Below are positions 10,340 to 18,685 of a stretch of 64,000 nucleotides of DNA, piece by piece (the first letter of the stretch is position 1; the number at the start of each line of letters is the position of its first letter). Source of the stretch: Rhodanobacter sp. ANJX3 (GTDB lineage: Bacteria; Pseudomonadota; Gammaproteobacteria; Xanthomonadales; Rhodanobacteraceae); NCBI RefSeq assembly GCF_014200755.1, contig NZ_JACHCM010000003.1, positions 248,001 to 312,000 of the forward strand, read 5' to 3'. The notes under the pieces are model-generated. The model was not told the DNA's origin. It ran no database searches and worked only from the letters and a program-made list of their open reading frames with translations. The translations under genes were made by a program, and so were the position numbers.

Positions 10340-10864
10340 ATGCGCGCCGATAACGGCCACATCTTGCCCGACGTGCTGAAACCCGGCCTCGCGCTGGTGT
10401 TCTGCGGCACCGCCGCCGGCAAACGTTCCGCCGCGGAGGGCGCCTACTATGCGCACCCCGGCAATCTGTTCTGGCGGGCCTTGCATCAATCGGAACTGAC
10501 GCCGCGCCTGCTGGCGCCGGCCGAATTCCCCCAGCTGCCGAACTACGGCATCGGCCTGACCGATCTGGCCAAACACCACATCGGCAACGACAACCAGCTG
10601 CCGCGCGATGCCTTCGATGCCGCCGCACTGATCGTCAAGATCGAACAGTACGCGCCGCGCGTGCTCGCCTTCACCAGCAAAAACGGCGCGCGCGCTGCGC
10701 TGGGCCATTCGGTCGACTACGGCCTGCAAACGGCCACGATCGGCGACACGCAGATCTTCGTGCTGCCCTCCCCATCGGGACAAGCCCGCGGCCATTGGAC
10801 GATCGCGCCGTGGCTGGCCCTGGCCGAACTCACCCGCACGGTGCGTGCGAAGCCAAGCCGCTGA
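10340..10864 (+). CDS. Mug/TDG-family mismatch-specific DNA glycosylase, non-canonical motif
   Basis: Uracil-DNA-glycosylase superfamily protein of 174 residues, aligning along its length with E. coli Mug: AHPGNLFWRAL matches AHPANRFWKVI, IGLTDLAK matches GVTKLVD, and VLPSPSG (142-148) matches VLPNPSG. Motif 1 is GTAAG (23-27), where Mug has GINPG with catalytic Asn18, so the Asn is Ala here. The fold assignment is secure; activity on G:U or G:T is not. ATG at 10340 is preferred; an in-frame TTG at 10322 overlaps the upstream stop. It lies just downstream of the Dph6-like gene. Confidence 0.85.
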   Translation: MRADNGHILPDVLKPGLALVFCGTAAGKRSAAEGAYYAHPGNLFWRALHQSELTPRLLAPAEFPQLPNYGIGLTDLAKHHIGNDNQLPRDAFDAAALIVKIEQYAPRVLAFTSKNGARAALGHSVDYGLQTATIGDTQIFVLPSPSGQARGHWTIAPWLALAELTRTVRAKPSR

Positions 10865-10869
10865 AGCGC

Positions 10870-12165
10870 CTAGTCGACCGGCGTCGTGCGGTATTTGCCG
10901 ACGTCGCGCTCCTGCACGGCCGACGCGTGATTCGACCAAGCTTGTCGAATGTAGCTCACCACGGCGGAAACCTCGGCGTCGCTGAGCTGCTGCGCGAAAG
11001 GCGGCATCGAATACGGCCGCGGGTTAGCCGCCGTGCCCGGCGAAAAGCCGCCCAGCAACACCACCCGAGTGGCGTTGACACCGACGGGCTCGGTGACCGA
11101 CGCGTTGCGGTCGAGCGGTGGATAGATGCCGGCGACGCCGCTGCCGTCCTGGCGGTGACAGCTCGCGCACTGCTGCGCGTAAATTTTCTCGCCCTGATCG
11201 AACAACGCCTTGTCGTGAAACGCTTCGTCCGGCGCTGCGGCCACGGCCCGCGCGGGCAGCGACTGCAGATACACCGCGATCGCCTGCAGATCATCGTCGG
11301 TCAGGTGCTGCGTGCTCTCGGTCACGACCTCGGCCATCGGGCCGAAGGCCGCGCCTCGGCGCGACTGACCGGTTTTCAGAAGGTCGACGATATCCGCACG
11401 GCTCCAGCCCTGCAGACCGCCATTGCGCCGGGTGCTGAGATCGGGCGCATACCAGTTCTGCGCGGGCATTTCGCCACCCGACAGCATCGACCGGTCGGCC
11501 ACGGCCCCCAGGGCATTGCGCGCGTCATGGCATTCGTTGCAATGACCCAGGCCCTGCACCAGGTAAGCGCCACGATTCCATTGCGCGGATTGGTCGGGAT
11601 CCGCCGCGTACTGCCCTTCGCGAAAATACAGCAGACGCCAGCCGATCAGCACGTCACGAAGGCTGTAGGGAAAGCGCAGGTTTAGCCGTCCAGACGGCTG
11701 ATTCACCGGCGGCAGCGAGCGCAGGTAAGCGAAGATCGCCAGCGCATCGTCTGCGCTCACCTTGGTAAACGCCGTATAGGAAAAGGCCGGATAAAGCAGC
11801 TTGCCATCGCGGCCGATACCGCTGTGCAGAGCGCGCCAGAAATCCTCGAAACGCCATTGCCCGATACCCGTGGCGTTGTCCGGCGTGATGTTGGGCGAGG
11901 CAATATCGCCAAACGGCGTCACCACGCTGCGCCCGCCGGCATACGGCTGGCCACCGGGTACCGTGTGGCAAACGCGGCAGTCGCCGGCCGTGGCGAGATA
12001 TTCGCCGCGAGCAATGAGTCCGGGATCTTTCAGTGTCGACGCACCGATGCTGCGCATCGCAGCGGGCAGCGGCTCGGCAAGATCGCGGCAAAGCCAGAGC
12101 ACCAGCGCCGCCACGAGAACCAACAGCACCAGCAGAAAAAACAGGCGGCGCGGCCACTTCATCAT
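10870..12165 (-). CDS. Membrane-anchored tri-haem cytochrome c
   Basis: Predicted 431 residues with an N-terminal membrane helix (about 8-26) and three CxxCH haem c sites: CRVCH (63-67), CNECH (209-213) and CASCH (333-337). The three-domain layout resembles cytochrome subunits of membrane alcohol, gluconate or aldehyde dehydrogenases, which pass electrons to quinone or a terminal oxidase. No dehydrogenase subunit is adjacent, so the donor is unknown. The ATG at 12165 overlaps the upstream cytochrome stop by four bases (ATGA), with GGAGA 7 bases upstream, indicating translational coupling. It would work in the periplasm, attached to the inner membrane. Confidence 0.9.
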   Translation of the reverse strand: MMKWPRRLFFLLVLLVLVAALVLWLCRDLAEPLPAAMRSIGASTLKDPGLIARGEYLATAGDCRVCHTVPGGQPYAGGRSVVTPFGDIASPNITPDNATGIGQWRFEDFWRALHSGIGRDGKLLYPAFSYTAFTKVSADDALAIFAYLRSLPPVNQPSGRLNLRFPYSLRDVLIGWRLLYFREGQYAADPDQSAQWNRGAYLVQGLGHCNECHDARNALGAVADRSMLSGGEMPAQNWYAPDLSTRRNGGLQGWSRADIVDLLKTGQSRRGAAFGPMAEVVTESTQHLTDDDLQAIAVYLQSLPARAVAAAPDEAFHDKALFDQGEKIYAQQCASCHRQDGSGVAGIYPPLDRNASVTEPVGVNATRVVLLGGFSPGTAANPRPYSMPPFAQQLSDAEVSAVVSYIRQAWSNHASAVQERDVGKYRTTPVD

Positions 12166-12926
12166 GCGCCGTCTCCCTTGGCGCCCAGCACGCCGCACGC
12201 GAGAGGCGGATTCACCGAACCGGCCACCTGCGCGTGCGTGTCGGCGGGCGGCTGTCGGCTGGCCAGCCACGCGGAAACCGCCGTGATGTCGTCGGGGCTC
12301 AATCGATTGGCAATTTGCGCCATGCAATCGGGCGCCGCCGACGCACGTGTACCGGTTCGCCACGAACCCAGCTGCGAGCTCACATAGTCGTACGGCAAAC
12401 CGACCAGCCCGGGAATGTTCGGCTCCACCCCGGTGAGCTGTTTGCCATGGCAGCTTTGGCATGCGGGAAGCTTTGCCGATGGATTGCCCTGCATGACGAT
12501 CTGCTCGCCGCGCTGAAGTACCGCCGTAGGAAGAGTCGGCACGGGCGAGCTTTTGTACGGCACCTGCTGCACCGAAAAATACTCGGCCATCTCGCGCATA
12601 TACGCCGGGCTCAGTGGCTTGGTGATGTACTGCATCGGCGCATACCGGCGCTGACCGCTCTGGAAATAGTGCAGCTGACGCGCGAGATAGCTGGCCGGCT
12701 TGCCCGCCAGGCGAGGAAAGAAGCGACTGTCCGCCGCGCCTTCGCCATGATCGCCGTGGCAGGCGGTACAGGCCGCCATGCGTTGCGGCAACGTATCGGG
12801 GATCGGCGCTGATGCGGCGGCGTCAGCGGCCGTGACGGGGCGCAGCGCGAGCAGCGTAAAAATCACGAAGACAGAGCGCCAGCCGAAAAAAACCGCCGCT
12901 GTTTTCAGTATGTCGCGAACATTCAT
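12162..12926 (-). CDS. Di-haem c-type cytochrome (cytochrome c4-like)
   Basis: Predicted 254 residues. A secretion signal covers roughly residues 1-33, followed by two cytochrome c domains with CTACH (53-57) and CQSCH (156-160). The arrangement CxACHG...GxxxxPRLAGKPxxYLxxQL is typical of cytochrome c4-type carriers, which shuttle electrons to oxidases in the periplasm. It overlaps the tri-haem gene by four bases, so the two form an operon and probably one electron-transfer unit. The C-terminal tail after residue 235 carries an extra unpaired Cys and is not part of a recognised domain. Confidence 0.88.
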   Translation of the reverse strand: MNVRDILKTAAVFFGWRSVFVIFTLLALRPVTAADAAASAPIPDTLPQRMAACTACHGDHGEGAADSRFFPRLAGKPASYLARQLHYFQSGQRRYAPMQYITKPLSPAYMREMAEYFSVQQVPYKSSPVPTLPTAVLQRGEQIVMQGNPSAKLPACQSCHGKQLTGVEPNIPGLVGLPYDYVSSQLGSWRTGTRASAAPDCMAQIANRLSPDDITAVSAWLASRQPPADTHAQVAGSVNPPLACGVLGAKGDGA

Positions 12927-13374
12927 TCACGCATTCTCATCGATATCGTGCGCGCATGCCTGCGTCGCAAGCGCACAGGAGCCATCCAGTACGCCAGCCT
13001 GCGGCAAGCTGTGAACCCGACGCCCGGAGTCCGCTACGGTACGTACGATTGTCGCCCGCGTTTTGGGCGGATGGCGTTTGCGTGGCCAGCGCCGCCGCCG
13101 TGCACTATGTGCCGATAGTCCAGCGGGCGAACTTCGCACAACCACCCTGGCCACCGGTTTGCCGCACGCATTCGGCGAATCGATCAAGGCGGCCCGATCT
13201 TGCGCGCCCTGCTCGAGGTCAATCCCGACACGACAGGCCTGGCGTCGTCGCTGCACAAGTTGTCGGCCGAAAACTCACGGGTGACGGCGGCGAGCCGCCC
13301 TCCCAGCGCCTCCCAGCGACTGGCGGGCGCCGCGGCCGCTGAGCGCTCGCGATTTCAGCGCCACCTTGGTCGAA
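12927..13374 (+). other. 448-base gap; possible degenerate coding remnant, no intact gene
   Basis: No open frame with a good start, Shine-Dalgarno and recognisable product was found on either strand. On the plus strand two short frames look protein-like in succession: one reading TGLPHAFGESIKAAR (about 13155-13195), and another reading ILRALLEVNPDTTGLA (about 13200-13247). They are in different frames, as after a frameshift. The second faintly recalls the SAM-binding region of O-methyltransferases. This is weak evidence; the gap must also hold the upstream region of the di-haem cytochrome gene. Confidence 0.25.
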
Positions 13375-14772
13375 TCAGGCGCTCGTCGAGCCGACCGACT
13401 TGCGCACGATGAGCATGGCCAGTTCCAGCGACTGTTCGTAGTTCAGGCGGGGATCGACCATCGATTTGTACGCACGATCCAGATCGGTTTCCGACAGGTC
13501 GCGCGCACCACCCATGCATTCGGTGACGTCTTCACCGGTAAGCTCCAGATGCACGCCACCCAGCCGCGTGCCGGCGGCAGCATGAATATCGAACGCCTGA
13601 TCGAGCTCGCCCGCAATATTGTTGAAACGGCGGGTCTTGTGGCCGTTCGAGGTGCTCTCGGTATTGCCGTGCATCGGATCGGCCACCCACAGCACGCGCC
13701 GCCCTTCCCGCTTCACCGCCTGCAGCAGCGGCGGCAGCGCTTCGGCGATCTGCGCGTTGCCCATGCGATGGATCAGCGTCAGCCGGCCCGGCTCGTCATG
13801 CGGATTCAGCGCCTCGATCAGCGGCAGCAATTTTTCGGGCGTGACCGTCGGCCCGATCTTCACCGCGATCGGATTGCTGATGCCACGGAAATATTCCACG
13901 TGCGCGCCGTCCAGTGCCGCCGTACGCATGCCGATCCAGGGAAAGTGCGTGGACAGGTTGAACCAGCCGCGGTGGCGCGGCACCTGGCGGGTCAGTGCCT
14001 GCTCGTAATGCAGCAACAGTGCCTCGTGCGAGGTAAAAAAATCCACCCGCGAGAAACCGGCGATAGGCCCGGCCAGCGTCTCCATGAAACGCAGCGAATC
14101 GCCGATGTTGGTGACCATCTCGCGATATTCGGCGGCCAGCGGCGAGCTCTCGACCCACGCCAGATCCCAATACTCGGGATGATGCAAATCGGCGAAACCG
14201 CCGTCGATCAGCGCGCGCACGAAGTTCATTGTGAGCGCCGAGTGCGCATGCGCCTGAATCAACCGCTGCGGATCGGCACGGCGCGCTTCCGGGGTAAAGG
14301 CCTGACCGTTGATCAGATCGCCGCGGAAACTCGGCAAGGTCACGCCGTCTCGCGTTTCGTTGTCGGTCGAGCGCGGCTTCGCATACTGTCCGGCAAAGCG
14401 ACCCACGCGCAGCACGGGCTTCTTCAGCCCGTGCACCAGCACCAGACTCATCTGCAACAGCACTTTGAGGCGGTTGGAAATGATCGGGCTAGTGCAATCG
14501 TTGAAGCTTTCCGCACAATCGCCGCCCTGCAGCACAAAGCGATGACCGTCCTGCGCCTCGGCCAGGGCCTGCTTCAGCGCCAGCACTTCCCAGGAGGTTA
14601 CCAACGGCGGCAAGCGCGAGAGGTGAGCGCTGGCTTCGGCAAGCTCGGTGGCGTCATTGTATTGCGGCTGCTGCAGCGCTTCGTGCGCCTGCCAGGACTC
14701 CGGCGACCAATCCAGCGGCTCCGGAAGTCCAGGGGCGTCCACCGATGCTGTGTTCAGCGGTCGAGTATTCAT
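13375..14772 (-). CDS. aroG: 3-deoxy-7-phosphoheptulonate (DAHP) synthase, class II
   Basis: First enzyme of the shikimate pathway, condensing PEP and erythrose-4-phosphate. It is the class II (plant/actinobacterial) type of 465 residues, unlike the 350-residue class I enzymes of E. coli. The metal-binding Cys is in LQGGDCAESF (Cys86). Substrate-binding stretches include RVGRFAGQYAKPRS, the GxSNPIAVKIGP region and WVADPMHGNT. The start at 14772 gives MNTRPLNTAS with GGAG nine bases upstream. The ATG overlaps the dsbB stop by four bases. Class II enzymes are known in xanthomonads; aromatic amino-acid feedback cannot be judged from this sequence. Confidence 0.95.
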   Translation of the reverse strand: MNTRPLNTASVDAPGLPEPLDWSPESWQAHEALQQPQYNDATELAEASAHLSRLPPLVTSWEVLALKQALAEAQDGHRFVLQGGDCAESFNDCTSPIISNRLKVLLQMSLVLVHGLKKPVLRVGRFAGQYAKPRSTDNETRDGVTLPSFRGDLINGQAFTPEARRADPQRLIQAHAHSALTMNFVRALIDGGFADLHHPEYWDLAWVESSPLAAEYREMVTNIGDSLRFMETLAGPIAGFSRVDFFTSHEALLLHYEQALTRQVPRHRGWFNLSTHFPWIGMRTAALDGAHVEYFRGISNPIAVKIGPTVTPEKLLPLIEALNPHDEPGRLTLIHRMGNAQIAEALPPLLQAVKREGRRVLWVADPMHGNTESTSNGHKTRRFNNIAGELDQAFDIHAAAGTRLGGVHLELTGEDVTECMGGARDLSETDLDRAYKSMVDPRLNYEQSLELAMLIVRKSVGSTSA

Positions 14773-15272
14773 CGCAGCGTACTCCGCCGACGCGTGGCGA
14801 CAATGGCCAATATCGCCAGCAAGAGAAACCACAAAAGACTCCATGCGGGCATGGGCAAACCGAGTATCGGCTCGACCTTGGCGCACTCACCGGAGCCGGT
14901 AAATACCAGCTTCAGCACCTTGGCAAACGGAAACGCGCCGAACATGTAATCCAGCGGCGGTCCGCAGGAGGGAATCTGATCGGCCGGCAACGACTGGATC
15001 CACAAGTGTCGGCTGGCCACACCGATACCGAAAAGTGCGCCCAGCAAAGCGCCGCCTGTGGTCACCCATAGACCGCCCGATCGAGGCCCGAAGATGGCGC
15101 CGAGAAGAAAGAAGGCGCCCATCACCATAAAGGCGATGCGCTGAAAAATGCACAGCGGACAGGGATTCATGCCCCATGCGCGCTCGGCATACAGCGCAAA
15201 ACCGAGCAGCCCGACGCAGATGAAAAAGCCGAGCAGAAAACAGAAACGGTAAGACCAGCGGAATGGGTTCAT
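14769..15272 (-). CDS. dsbB: Disulfide bond formation protein B
   Basis: Inner-membrane quinone reductase that reoxidises DsbA. The 167 residues hold four predicted membrane helices (about 8-28, 45-62, 68-88 and 142-162). The first periplasmic cysteine pair is CPLC (38-41), and the second pair is Cys103 and Cys130, as in the family. It overlaps aroG by four bases, so both are probably one transcript, although no functional link is evident. The rplQ-side bidirectional terminator at 15375-15405 lies upstream, leaving about 100 bases for a promoter. Confidence 0.95.
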   Translation of the reverse strand: MNPFRWSYRFCFLLGFFICVGLLGFALYAERAWGMNPCPLCIFQRIAFMVMGAFFLLGAIFGPRSGGLWVTTGGALLGALFGIGVASRHLWIQSLPADQIPSCGPPLDYMFGAFPFAKVLKLVFTGSGECAKVEPILGLPMPAWSLLWFLLLAILAIVATRRRSTLR

Positions 15273-15374
15273 GGCGCGTTGATGCCTTGCAGGGATAGTG
15301 ACATTACCTGCTCACCAAGCTGCTGTCAGCAGCACAGCGTCGCCGGTAGCTTTAATGCGGAAACCAAAGACAAC

Positions 15375-15405
15375 AAAAAACCCGGCAAGTTATTGCCGGG
15401 TTTTT
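15375..15405 (-). terminator. Rho-independent terminator of the alpha operon (bidirectional)
   Basis: An 8-bp perfect stem (CCCGGCAA with TTGCCGGG, 15381-15400) has a 4-base loop. It is flanked by six A on the left and five T on the right, so it can work in both directions. On the minus strand it lies 51 bases after the rplQ stop, ending the ribosomal superoperon before dsbB. Confidence 0.92.
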
Positions 15406-15455
15406 GCTTTGCCGAGACGAGTGGCACGCACGAGACGCTAACCCGCCAAACCGAT

Positions 15456-15839
15456 TTACTCGGCGTCGACAGCCTCGACCTGCGGACGACCGACCAGTTC
15501 GACATACGCCATCGGCGCGTTGTCGCCGGGACGGAAGCCGCACTTGAGGATACGCAGATAGCCGCCGGCGCGCTCGCGGTAACGCGGGCCCAGCTCGACG
15601 AACAGCTTGCCTACGGCTTCCTTGTCGCGCATGCGCGAGAAAGCCAGGCGGCGATTGGCCACGCCGTCGACCTTGGCGAGCGTGATCAGCGGCTCGGCAA
15701 CGCGACGAAGTTCCTTCGCCTTGGGAAGGGTGGTGCGGATCAACTCGTGCTTGAACAGCGAGGACGCCATATTCTTGAACATGGCTTCGCGATGCGAGCT
15801 GGTGCGGTTGAGTTTGCGACCGGATTTTTGATGGCGCAT
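15456..15839 (-). CDS. rplQ: 50S ribosomal protein L17
   Basis: Large-subunit protein at the exit-tunnel side. The 127 residues start [20 protein letters not shown], the standard L17 N-terminus. It is the last gene of the alpha operon, but is separated from rpoA by an unusually long 310-base gap full of palindromes, so separate control or processing of rplQ is possible. The terminator at 15375-15405 follows. Confidence 0.98.
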   Translation of the reverse strand: MRHQKSGRKLNRTSSHREAMFKNMASSLFKHELIRTTLPKAKELRRVAEPLITLAKVDGVANRRLAFSRMRDKEAVGKLFVELGPRYRERAGGYLRILKCGFRPGDNAPMAYVELVGRPQVEAVDAE

Positions 15840-16149
15840 GGCAAAAGTCTCTGATGTCTGTTGTTATGAAAAGCCGGCGCTTATGTCCGGTTTCCCGCGG
15901 TTACCCGCTATGAGGAGCCTCTAAGAACAGGCTCTTATTGGAAGTACGGCCACGGATGGCCGTCTTTGGCGGTTTTGGCTGAGCGGATAAACGCGTACTC
16001 GCCAAACTGCGTGACTCAGCGATCAAAGAGGATCGCAAAAAACAACGTCTCGGCCACGGGTGGCCGCTTCTTGTATCTGGCTGGAGCGCTATATGCGCTC
16101 CAGCCGGAGGCTTACGACTCAGCGATCAAGAACGATCGCATAAGCAAAC
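15840..16149 (-). repeat. 310-base rpoA-rplQ gap built of palindromic repeats
   Basis: No gene is seen. Hairpins present: 15915-15934 (6-bp stem), 15946-15963 (ACGGCCA/TGGCCGT, 7-bp stem, CGGA loop), 16051-16066 (CGGCCA/TGGCCG) and 16079-16105 (11-bp perfect stem, TATAT loop). A 25-base unit occurs twice, at 16013-16037 and 16116-16140, differing at about four positions; each copy contains GCGATC-N6-GATCGC on the minus strand. The 16051-16066 hairpin is followed on the minus strand by a T-rich run, so partial termination is possible. The layout looks like two rounds of a palindromic element. Confidence 0.75.
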
Positions 16150-17148
16150 TCAGCCCAGCTGCATACCGTGCGACAGACCCGGCGGCGGCCAGTTCTCAAG
16201 CTTCATACCCAGGGCCAAACCGCGGCCGCCGAGCACATCCTTGATCTCCGTCAGCGACTTCTTGCCGAGGTTCGGCGTCTTCAGCAGCTCGACTTCGGTC
16301 TTCTGAACCAGATCGCCGATGTAGTAGATGCTCTCGGCCTTGAGGCAGTTGGCCGAACGCACCGTGAGCTCCAGATCGTCGATCGGGCGCAGCAGCAGCG
16401 GATCGAAGCCGCTCTTTTCAGCCTTGTCGGTAGCGCTCTCGCGACGCGAGAAATCACCGAACACGGACAACTGATCGTTGATGATTTCAGCGGCCTTGCG
16501 AACCGCATCTTCAGCGCCGATGGTGCCATTGGTCTCGATATCCAGCACCAGCTTATCGAGGTTGGTGCGCTGCTCGACGCGAGCGGCGTCCACTTCGTAA
16601 GCCACGCGCAGAATCGGCGCAAACGACGCGTCGAGCTGTAGACGGCCGATCGGACGTGCCTCGTCATCTGGATGCTGACGCGTGCTGGCAGGCTGGTAGC
16701 CCACGCCGCGACGCACCTTCAAACGCATGTTGAGCGCAATGTCCTTGGTCAGATGGCAGAGCACGTGCTCCGGGTTGATGATCTCAACCGTGTGATCGAC
16801 CACGATGTCTCCGGCCGTGACCACACCCTTGCCCTTCTTGGACAGCGTAAGCGTTACCTCATCGCCCGAATGCTGGCGAATGGCCACATCTTTCAGGTTG
16901 AGCAGGACTTCGATCACATCCTCCTGCAAACCTTCGAGCGTGGTGTACTCGTGCAGCACGCCGTCGATTTCGACTTCGACGATGGCGCTGCCGGGAATCG
17001 AGGACAGCAGCACGCGGCGCAGCGCATTGCCCAGGGTGTGGCCGAAACCACGCTCGAGCGGCTCTACCACGACCTTGGCGCGATTGGCTCCGAGCTGTTC
17101 GACGCTGAGGCCCCGAGGCCGCAGCACACTAGTTGACGAAACTGCCAT
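16150..17148 (-). CDS. rpoA: RNA polymerase alpha subunit
   Basis: Assembles the beta and beta' subunits and contacts UP elements and activators. The 332 residues match the usual gammaproteobacterial length. The N-terminal dimerisation domain includes [18 protein letters not shown]. The C-terminal domain carries the DNA-binding determinants [20 protein letters not shown] and [14 protein letters not shown]. It starts 17 bases after rpsD, in the conserved order rpsM-rpsK-rpsD-rpoA-rplQ. Confidence 0.99.
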   Translation of the reverse strand: MAVSSTSVLRPRGLSVEQLGANRAKVVVEPLERGFGHTLGNALRRVLLSSIPGSAIVEVEIDGVLHEYTTLEGLQEDVIEVLLNLKDVAIRQHSGDEVTLTLSKKGKGVVTAGDIVVDHTVEIINPEHVLCHLTKDIALNMRLKVRRGVGYQPASTRQHPDDEARPIGRLQLDASFAPILRVAYEVDAARVEQRTNLDKLVLDIETNGTIGAEDAVRKAAEIINDQLSVFGDFSRRESATDKAEKSGFDPLLLRPIDDLELTVRSANCLKAESIYYIGDLVQKTEVELLKTPNLGKKSLTEIKDVLGGRGLALGMKLENWPPPGLSHGMQLG

Positions 17149-17165
17149 GCAGAGCTCCGGTAAAA

Positions 17166-17792
17166 TTACTTCGAGTAAAGCTCGACGATCAGGGCTTCAT
17201 TGATGTCGGACGGCAGATCACTGCGCTCCGGCACCGACTTAAACGTACCTTCAAATTTCTTGGCATCGACTTCGACCCAGATCGGACGCAGATCCATGGT
17301 GTCGAAGATGGTCGACGCTTCCTGCACGCGCAGCTGAGTACGAGCACGCTCGGTCAGAGCGATCGCATCGCCCGGGCGCACCTGGTACGAAGGGATATTG
17401 ACCTTCTTGCCGTTCACCAGGACTGCCTTGTGGGCGACCAGCTGACGAGCCTGGGCGCGGGTGACCGCAAAACCCATGCGATAGACGACGTTGTCCAGAC
17501 GGCTTTCAAGCAACTGCAGCAGGTTCTCGCCCGTATTGCCCTTCGACGTTGCCGCCTTCGAGTAATAATTGGCGAACTGACGCTCGAGCACACCGTAGAT
17601 GCGCTTGACCTTCTGCTTTTCACGCAGCTGCACGGCATAGTCCGACATGCGCATGCGCTTGTTGGCGCCATGCTGGCCGGGCTTGTTTTCCAGCTTGCAC
17701 TTGGAATCCAGCGCGCGCGCCGGGCTCTTCAGGCTGAGATCTGCACCCTCACGACGGGCGAGTTTGCAGGTAGCTCCACGATAACGGGCCAT
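17166..17792 (-). CDS. rpsD: 30S ribosomal protein S4
   Basis: Primary 16S rRNA binder that nucleates 30S body assembly. The 208 residues start [23 protein letters not shown], and an S4 RNA-binding domain lies near residues 98-160. In E. coli S4 represses the alpha operon by binding the rpsM leader; a promoter and short hairpin upstream of rpsM (18560-18629) are compatible, but the pseudoknot was not verified. It lies 11 bases after rpsK. Confidence 0.98.
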   Translation of the reverse strand: MARYRGATCKLARREGADLSLKSPARALDSKCKLENKPGQHGANKRMRMSDYAVQLREKQKVKRIYGVLERQFANYYSKAATSKGNTGENLLQLLESRLDNVVYRMGFAVTRAQARQLVAHKAVLVNGKKVNIPSYQVRPGDAIALTERARTQLRVQEASTIFDTMDLRPIWVEVDAKKFEGTFKSVPERSDLPSDINEALIVELYSK

Positions 17793-17803
17793 GGGTATGC
17801 TCC

Positions 17804-18190
17804 TTAGACTCGACGCTTCTTGGGGGGACGGCAGCCGTTATGCGGAATCGGCGTAACGTCAATGATGTTGAGCACCTTGTAGCCCAACGCGTTCAGCGAA
17901 CGCACGGCCGACTCGCGACCCGGGCCTGGGCCCTTGATGCGCACTTCGACCGTCTTTACACCGTAATCGCCTGCTGCACGGCCGGCCTTTTCGGCAGCGA
18001 CCTGAGCAGCGAACGGGGTGGACTTGCGCGAGCCACGGAAACCGGCGCCGCCGGCAGTAGCCCACGACAGAGCATTACCCTGACGATCGGTGATGGTGAC
18101 AATGGTGTTGTTGAAGGAGGCCTGCACGTGTGCCACGGCATCCGTGACAACGCGCTTGATCTTCTTCTTGGTTTTAACCGGCTTAGCCAT
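17804..18190 (-). CDS. rpsK: 30S ribosomal protein S11
   Basis: Platform protein near the E site and the mRNA exit. The 128 residues contain the conserved [19 protein letters not shown] and the C-terminal [18 protein letters not shown]. The isoaspartate-prone Asn-Gly found in many S11 proteins is present in HNGCR. It lies between rpsM (12 bases upstream) and rpsD in the alpha operon. Confidence 0.98.
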   Translation of the reverse strand: MAKPVKTKKKIKRVVTDAVAHVQASFNNTIVTITDRQGNALSWATAGGAGFRGSRKSTPFAAQVAAEKAGRAAGDYGVKTVEVRIKGPGPGRESAVRSLNALGYKVLNIIDVTPIPHNGCRPPKKRRV

Positions 18191-18202
18191 ATTCGAAATC
18201 CG

Positions 18203-18559
18203 TTACTTCTTGATCGCGCGACGGGGACCCTTGCGGGTACGTGCGTTGGTACGCGTGCGCTGGCCGCGCACCGGCAGACCGCGACGATGGCGCAGGCCGC
18301 GATAGCAGCCCAGATCCATCAGACGCTTGATGGCAATACCCACCTCGCGGCGCAGATCGCCTTCGACGGTGTACTTAGCGATTTCGTGGCGGATCTTCTC
18401 CACCTCGCCTTCGCTGAGTGATTTGATCGGCGTGGTCGGAACCACCCCTGCATCCACGCAGACTTTCTTGGCCCGGCTGCGGCCGATACCGAAAATGCTC
18501 TGCAGCCCAACCCAGACATGCTTCTGGACCGGCAAATTGACACCCGCAATGCGCGCCAT
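18203..18559 (-). CDS. rpsM: 30S ribosomal protein S13
   Basis: Head protein that contacts the P-site tRNA and forms bridges to L5. The 118 residues start [20 protein letters not shown], with the basic tail [20 protein letters not shown]. It is the first gene of the alpha operon. It is 126 bases from secY, and that gap carries a promoter-like site but no rpmJ (L36), which often sits between secY and rpsM. Confidence 0.98.
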   Translation of the reverse strand: MARIAGVNLPVQKHVWVGLQSIFGIGRSRAKKVCVDAGVVPTTPIKSLSEGEVEKIRHEIAKYTVEGDLRREVGIAIKRLMDLGCYRGLRHRRGLPVRGQRTRTNARTRKGPRRAIKK

Positions 18560-18600
18560 GATGTGTTATCTCCGATGCTTTCGCGCGCGGTAAACGCGCA

Positions 18601-18629
18601 ATTCTAACCTGAATTAACCTGACTGGAAA
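18601..18629 (-). promoter_or_regulatory. Promoter-like site for the alpha operon (rpsM)
   Basis: On the minus strand TTTCCA (18629-18624) and TAGAAT (18606-18601) are spaced by exactly 17 bases and match the sigma-70 consensus at 4/6 and 5/6 positions. A G/C-rich TGCGCG discriminator follows, the kind associated with stringent control. The predicted start lies about 35 bases before the rpsM ATG. Confidence 0.6.
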
Positions 18630-18634
18630 GCCCT

Positions 18635-18651
18635 GCGGCATCCACTGCCGC
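18635..18651 (-). repeat. Short palindrome in secY-rpsM gap
   Basis: GCGGCA-TCCAC-TGCCGC is a perfect 6-bp stem with 5-base loop, just upstream of the rpsM promoter-like site. It resembles hairpin A of the elements near the tuf genes (CCGGCAT..ATGCCGG). No T-run follows, so it is not an obvious terminator. Confidence 0.5.
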
Positions 18652-18685
18652 CGCGCTTGCCACCTTTAACCGTCTGCCTGCAACC

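Noticed and set aside
12956..13412. Several overlapping frames of 70-130 codons in the cytochrome-aroG gap
   Set aside because: None has a good start site or a recognisable product, and they contradict each other. Kept only as a possible remnant.
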